Below are positions 61,501 through 64,000 of a stretch of 64,000 nucleotides of DNA, piece after piece; the stretch's first letter is position 1, and every line of letters begins with the position of its first letter. The stretch spans positions 310,001-374,000 of the forward strand of contig NZ_WURB01000001.1 of NCBI RefSeq assembly GCF_009830105.1, given 5' to 3'. Origin of the DNA: Microvirga makkahensis (GTDB taxonomy: Bacteria > Pseudomonadota > Alphaproteobacteria > Rhizobiales > Beijerinckiaceae). The notes under the pieces were generated by a model, which saw only the letters and a program-made list of their open reading frames with translations, was not told where the DNA came from and did no database searches. The position numbers and the translations under genes are program-made.

Positions 61501-62307
61501 CTATGGGTCTTTCTCAACGCTGAGATCATCGTCCGTTCGCATCTCCCCGCTTACGCAGTTCATGCGTGACCGCGCCGGGATGACGTGCATGTCGTCATCC
61601 CCGATCCCGGCGATCTCACGCATGATCTTGGTGCGGATGACCATGGCGAACTGCTCGGGATCGTGCAGCGGGATCATGAACGAACCTGCGCCACCGATAA
61701 CGCATTCCTTGTAGTATACGTCCAGCCCATCCATCTCCCGGCTGCTCTGGGTGCGCCCGAACATGATCGGCAATCCGTTGATCACGATGCCGTCCGCGAG
61801 CGCCTCGTCCCGTGCGAGAACGACTTTGCGCCCATCGTTGTTGGGTCCGTCCCCGGAGATGTCGATGACGCGGCGTGCGGACATGCCCCCGAGCTCCTTG
61901 AAGAGGTCACGGCTAAAATCGATAATCCCGGAAATCGATGTCATGCCGGCCTGCCGGATCGGCTTGCCGGCAAGCCGATCGGCAAAGGCGATCGCTTTCT
62001 CGGGGCCGTCGATGATGGTCCATGGCACCAGGACCGTCTGATCCTTGGCACCGGACCACTCGACATAGGTCACCGCGATCCGGCCCGCCGCCCCGTTCCG
62101 AATGGCTTCGTGCACCAGAGTGGAGCGGAAGGCTTCTGCGAAGCCGGTGCGTTGCAGTCCCTGCTCCTCCGCTTCCATGGAGGAGGAGATGTCAACGGCC
62201 ACAACGAGAGCGATATCGAGCTGAGGTTCGGCGAGCGCCGGCATTCGGTCGAGAAGGCCGCCGGTGAGAAGGAGGAACGCAGGAATCCACCCGAAACGAC
62301 GAAGCAT
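61501..62307 (-). CDS. DUF1194 VWA-domain secreted protein
   Basis: A 268-aa exported protein: signal peptide to about residue 26 (ALA), then a von Willebrand factor A-like domain with the MIDAS motif DISSS at 39-43, YVEWSGAKDQTVLVPWTII, RVIDISGDGPNNDGR and VINGLPIMFG, matching DUF1194. These are periplasmic proteins of unknown job, probably metal-dependent protein binders. It ends five bases from the convergent esterase stop and lies within the repeat-bounded block. Confidence 0.88.
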   Translation of the reverse strand: MLRRFGWIPAFLLLTGGLLDRMPALAEPQLDIALVVAVDISSSMEAEEQGLQRTGFAEAFRSTLVHEAIRNGAAGRIAVTYVEWSGAKDQTVLVPWTIIDGPEKAIAFADRLAGKPIRQAGMTSISGIIDFSRDLFKELGGMSARRVIDISGDGPNNDGRKVVLARDEALADGIVINGLPIMFGRTQSSREMDGLDVYYKECVIGGAGSFMIPLHDPEQFAMVIRTKIMREIAGIGDDDMHVIPARSRMNCVSGEMRTDDDLSVEKDP

Positions 62308-62467
62308 GAGGACCTCCGCCCCTGTACTCGATCAATGCGATCAGCGCTGGTTGTCTCCTCTCAACGCGCCAAGCTGGACTTTGATGCGCCACGGGAGCGA
62401 ATATTGATGGCCCCCTCGTTGCGTGAGCCTGCTCTTCACCGGCAGGCCAGACCGCACATGCTTCTCC

Positions 62468-62846
62468 CTTGTGGCGGGCTTCGGCCAGGCGTTTTCCTTC
62501 GAATGCCGGCAAATGCAACATAATCCACTCTCTGGGCGGAGAGCAGACAGGGTGCGCGCGAACCTGTAGATTCTTCTGCGTACCGTAGGGGCAAAACAAT
62601 GAAACCCGACATGGACCTGATCTGCGCGCTCACCTCGTTTTCCGTCGGCACGCTCGATGGCCGGGATACGATGATGGTGATCGAGACGGCCACTACAGCG
62701 GAGGAGTACGAGCAGGGCGTGCGCCGACAGATGCCTGTGGCCATGACGGCCGAGCATGCCCGCGAGTTAGGCGAGGCGCTGCTGCTGGCTGCCAGGGCCG
62801 CACTGATGGGCGACGCGCCGTCATACGCCCTCAACTGAGCAGGAAG
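62468..62846 (+). repeat. 379-bp direct repeat, copy B
   Basis: Second copy of 59829-60207 in the same orientation, with A at 62549, 62594 and 62769 where copy A has G. It directly abuts the decayed extensin-like gene at 62851. Confidence 0.93.
62599..62838 (+). CDS. 79-aa hypothetical protein, copy B
   Basis: Encodes exactly the same 79 residues as the gene at 59960-60199; the single base difference in the coding region changes Leu TTG to TTA. The leader, including the AGGGG ribosome site, is also duplicated with two changes, so both copies could be expressed. It lies head to tail with a pseudogene 13 bases beyond its stop. Confidence 0.72.
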   Translation: MKPDMDLICALTSFSVGTLDGRDTMMVIETATTAEEYEQGVRRQMPVAMTAEHARELGEALLLAARAALMGDAPSYALN

Positions 62847-62850
62847 CGCC

Positions 62851-63590
62851 TCATCGGCATGTCCGAGAGGCACCCATGTCGCAATAAAAACGGTTACGGT
62901 GCGCCTCGTTGTCATCGGGGCTGAGTACCACGTCGACGAAGGAGCAGGCCCCGTCCCGCACCGCAAGGCCGCGTGGCGGGGCCTGTCCCCCCTCCCAGTC
63001 GCGTGCAACTGTCACATTCCGCTCGTCAGCCGGTACGAAACCGGTAATGTCGATGGCATCGGCGGTCGCATGTTCGCTTTGGAGACCCGCCGCACGGTGG
63101 TTGATGTTGCGTCAGGCACAAATCCCTTGATGAACGGTTCGCGCGACAGCCTGTCCGAGATGGCGGTATGCGGGAGGATCAATCACGTGAATGTCGAACA
63201 GGGCCCAAGCCACTGCCAGAGGGCATGAGGCCATGAAGTTCCGGTTCAAGGATCGGGATGACTTCCCCACAGCAACGACCTTGGAAAGGCCGCCCCCTCA
63301 TCGCCCCGATGACCCGCAACGGCATGCCGGAGACTTCCGAATCCGCCAACCCCGCCAAGCATTGCGGCGGGATTCTTTGGAAGCTGGAGAGCTTCATCCG
63401 CGTCAAGTCGCTCCCTCATCGGCAATGCGCAATGCCGCGAACGGATCGAGGTGACTGGGGAACAGCGATCCTCCCAGGCCAGACGGGCCCGGAGACAATC
63501 GCAAGCCCAAGCACAACTGCGATGGCGAGCCGACCGAGGAGCGTCGCAAGAAGCCGGGTCCGGTGGAGCAATGGAGGGGCGCTGTCCCGC
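62851..63590 (-). pseudogene. Decayed extensin-like C-terminal-domain gene
   Basis: The minus strand can be read as one extensin-family (PF06904-like) protein only by changing frame. A membrane-segment piece (AIAVVLGLAIVSGPV, about 63480-63530), then HLDPFAALRIADE (about 63415-63455), then LTRMKLSSFQRIPPQCLAGL (after a frameshift near 63412), then CPLAVAWALFDIHVIDPPAY and RHLGQAVARTVHQGICA (after a frameshift near 63225), an in-frame TGA at 63114-63112 where the family has Cys, then RNINHRAAGLQSEHATADAI, FVPADERNVTVARDW and a GACSFVDVVLSPDDNEAHRN end. At least four lesions make function very unlikely. Intact relatives are membrane-anchored proteins of about 230-260 aa in Rhizobiales. Confidence 0.78.
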
Positions 63591-63654
63591 ACGGCATGGA
63601 TTTAGAGCAGATTGCTCACGGCCCAAGAAGGCAGCCGAAATGCACCCTACTCCG

Positions 63655-64000
63655 TCAGGAGACCTGCGCGATGCCGCGGCAGTGAAAGCTGAGCACGCGT
63701 GGAGCCCCGCCAAGATAATACTCCTCCATATCCCGGATCGAGAATCCGGCCTGCTGAAGAAGTTCCGCCACCGGGCGCGTGAGATTGCAGCCTACCGCGA
63801 GCGAGCGCCAGATCGGATTCAAGCGGCGTTGCCAGCGCGCCACGTCCTCCTCAGGCGACAATCCATGCTCAAGGAAGAGTACCTTGCCCTCGGGCTTCAG
63901 AACACGCCGCACTTCCCGGAGCGCCCGGTGGGGATCTTCGACCGTGCACAGAGTGTAGGTGATCACCGCCGTGTCGATGGTGCAGTCCATCAGGGGCAGC
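63655..64000 (-). CDS. Class I SAM-dependent methyltransferase (5' end outside window)
   Basis: The C-terminal part, about 114 codons, of a small methyltransferase: DTAVITYTLCTVEDPHRALREVRRVLKPEGKVLFLEHG is the motif post-I to post-III region. RWQRRLNPIWRSLAVGCNLTRP and YYLGGAPRVLSFHCRGIA match the phospholipid N-methyltransferase/UbiE-like group. The SAM-binding glycine motif and start lie beyond position 64000. Substrate unknown. It is separated from the extensin-like pseudogene by about 65 bases. Confidence 0.85.
   Translation of the reverse strand, partial: LPLMDCTIDTAVITYTLCTVEDPHRALREVRRVLKPEGKVLFLEHGLSPEEDVARWQRRLNPIWRSLAVGCNLTRPVAELLQQAGFSIRDMEEYYLGGAPRVLSFHCRGIAQVS

Noticed and set aside
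59829-62846. Composite transposon or integrative element bounded by the 379-bp repeats
   Set aside because: No transposase, integrase, terminal inverted repeats or target duplications were seen; plain duplication fits better.
62899-63228. Plus-strand frame of 109 codons beside repeat copy B
   Set aside because: It is antisense to the extensin-like pseudogene, whose family motifs can be read on minus.

Overview
The window looks like a chromosome segment of a GC-rich alphaproteobacterium of the order Hyphomicrobiales (Rhizobiales). A Methylobacteriaceae/Microvirga-like host is my best inference. The reasons are the alphaproteobacterial order of the division and cell-wall cluster, an ArsR-methyltransferase fusion beside metF and metH, and CatI/CatJ-sized CoA-transferase subunits. 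Most genes lie on the minus strand.

Positions 1-13600 hold the dcw cluster, read right to left: mraZ, rsmH, ftsL, ftsI, murE, murF, mraY, murD, ftsW, murG, murC and a truncated murB. Genes mostly overlap by 1-4 bases. Upstream of mraZ lie three TGGG repeats spaced exactly 10 bp, the pattern expected for MraZ binding. RNase P RNA (rnpB) follows at about 13690-14083, also on minus. Next come a small lytic transglycosylase, a glycine-zipper lipoprotein with a textbook terminator, a TerB/J-domain DjlA-like protein and an AmiD-type amidase.

Positions 17000-24700 form a methionine/SAM-cycle block: an ArsR-methyltransferase fusion regulator, metF and metH in a row, with a long AT-rich palindrome in front as candidate operator and three hairpins between metF and metH. 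AMP nucleosidase follows. Positions 24900-43800 carry ettA; a peptidase group (M29 aminopeptidase, double-ABC peptide ATPase, M14 carboxypeptidase, erythromycin-esterase-like protein); molybdate transport modABC; the molybdenum-dependent periplasmic methionine-sulfoxide reductase msrPQ; a carbohydrate ABC transporter with a nanE-like epimerase; and a PP2C-type phosphatase.

Positions 43850-57370 form an aromatic-acid island. It holds pobA and an uninterrupted minus-strand run of five branched-chain-amino-acid-type ABC genes followed by pcaD, pcaC, pcaH, pcaG, pcaI, pcaJ, pcaF and pcaB. An IclR-family regulator is divergent at the head. Together they encode uptake and full conversion of 4-hydroxybenzoate or protocatechuate to succinyl-CoA plus acetyl-CoA.

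Positions 57400-64000 are more fluid. They hold a DEAD-box helicase with a DbpA-type RNA-binding domain, a 379-bp segment present twice as a near-perfect direct repeat (each copy with the same 79-codon gene) flanking a PHB-depolymerase-family esterase and a VWA protein, a decayed extensin-like gene with several frameshifts and a stop, and the 3' part of a methyltransferase gene. No CRISPR, tRNA, transposase or phage gene was recognised.
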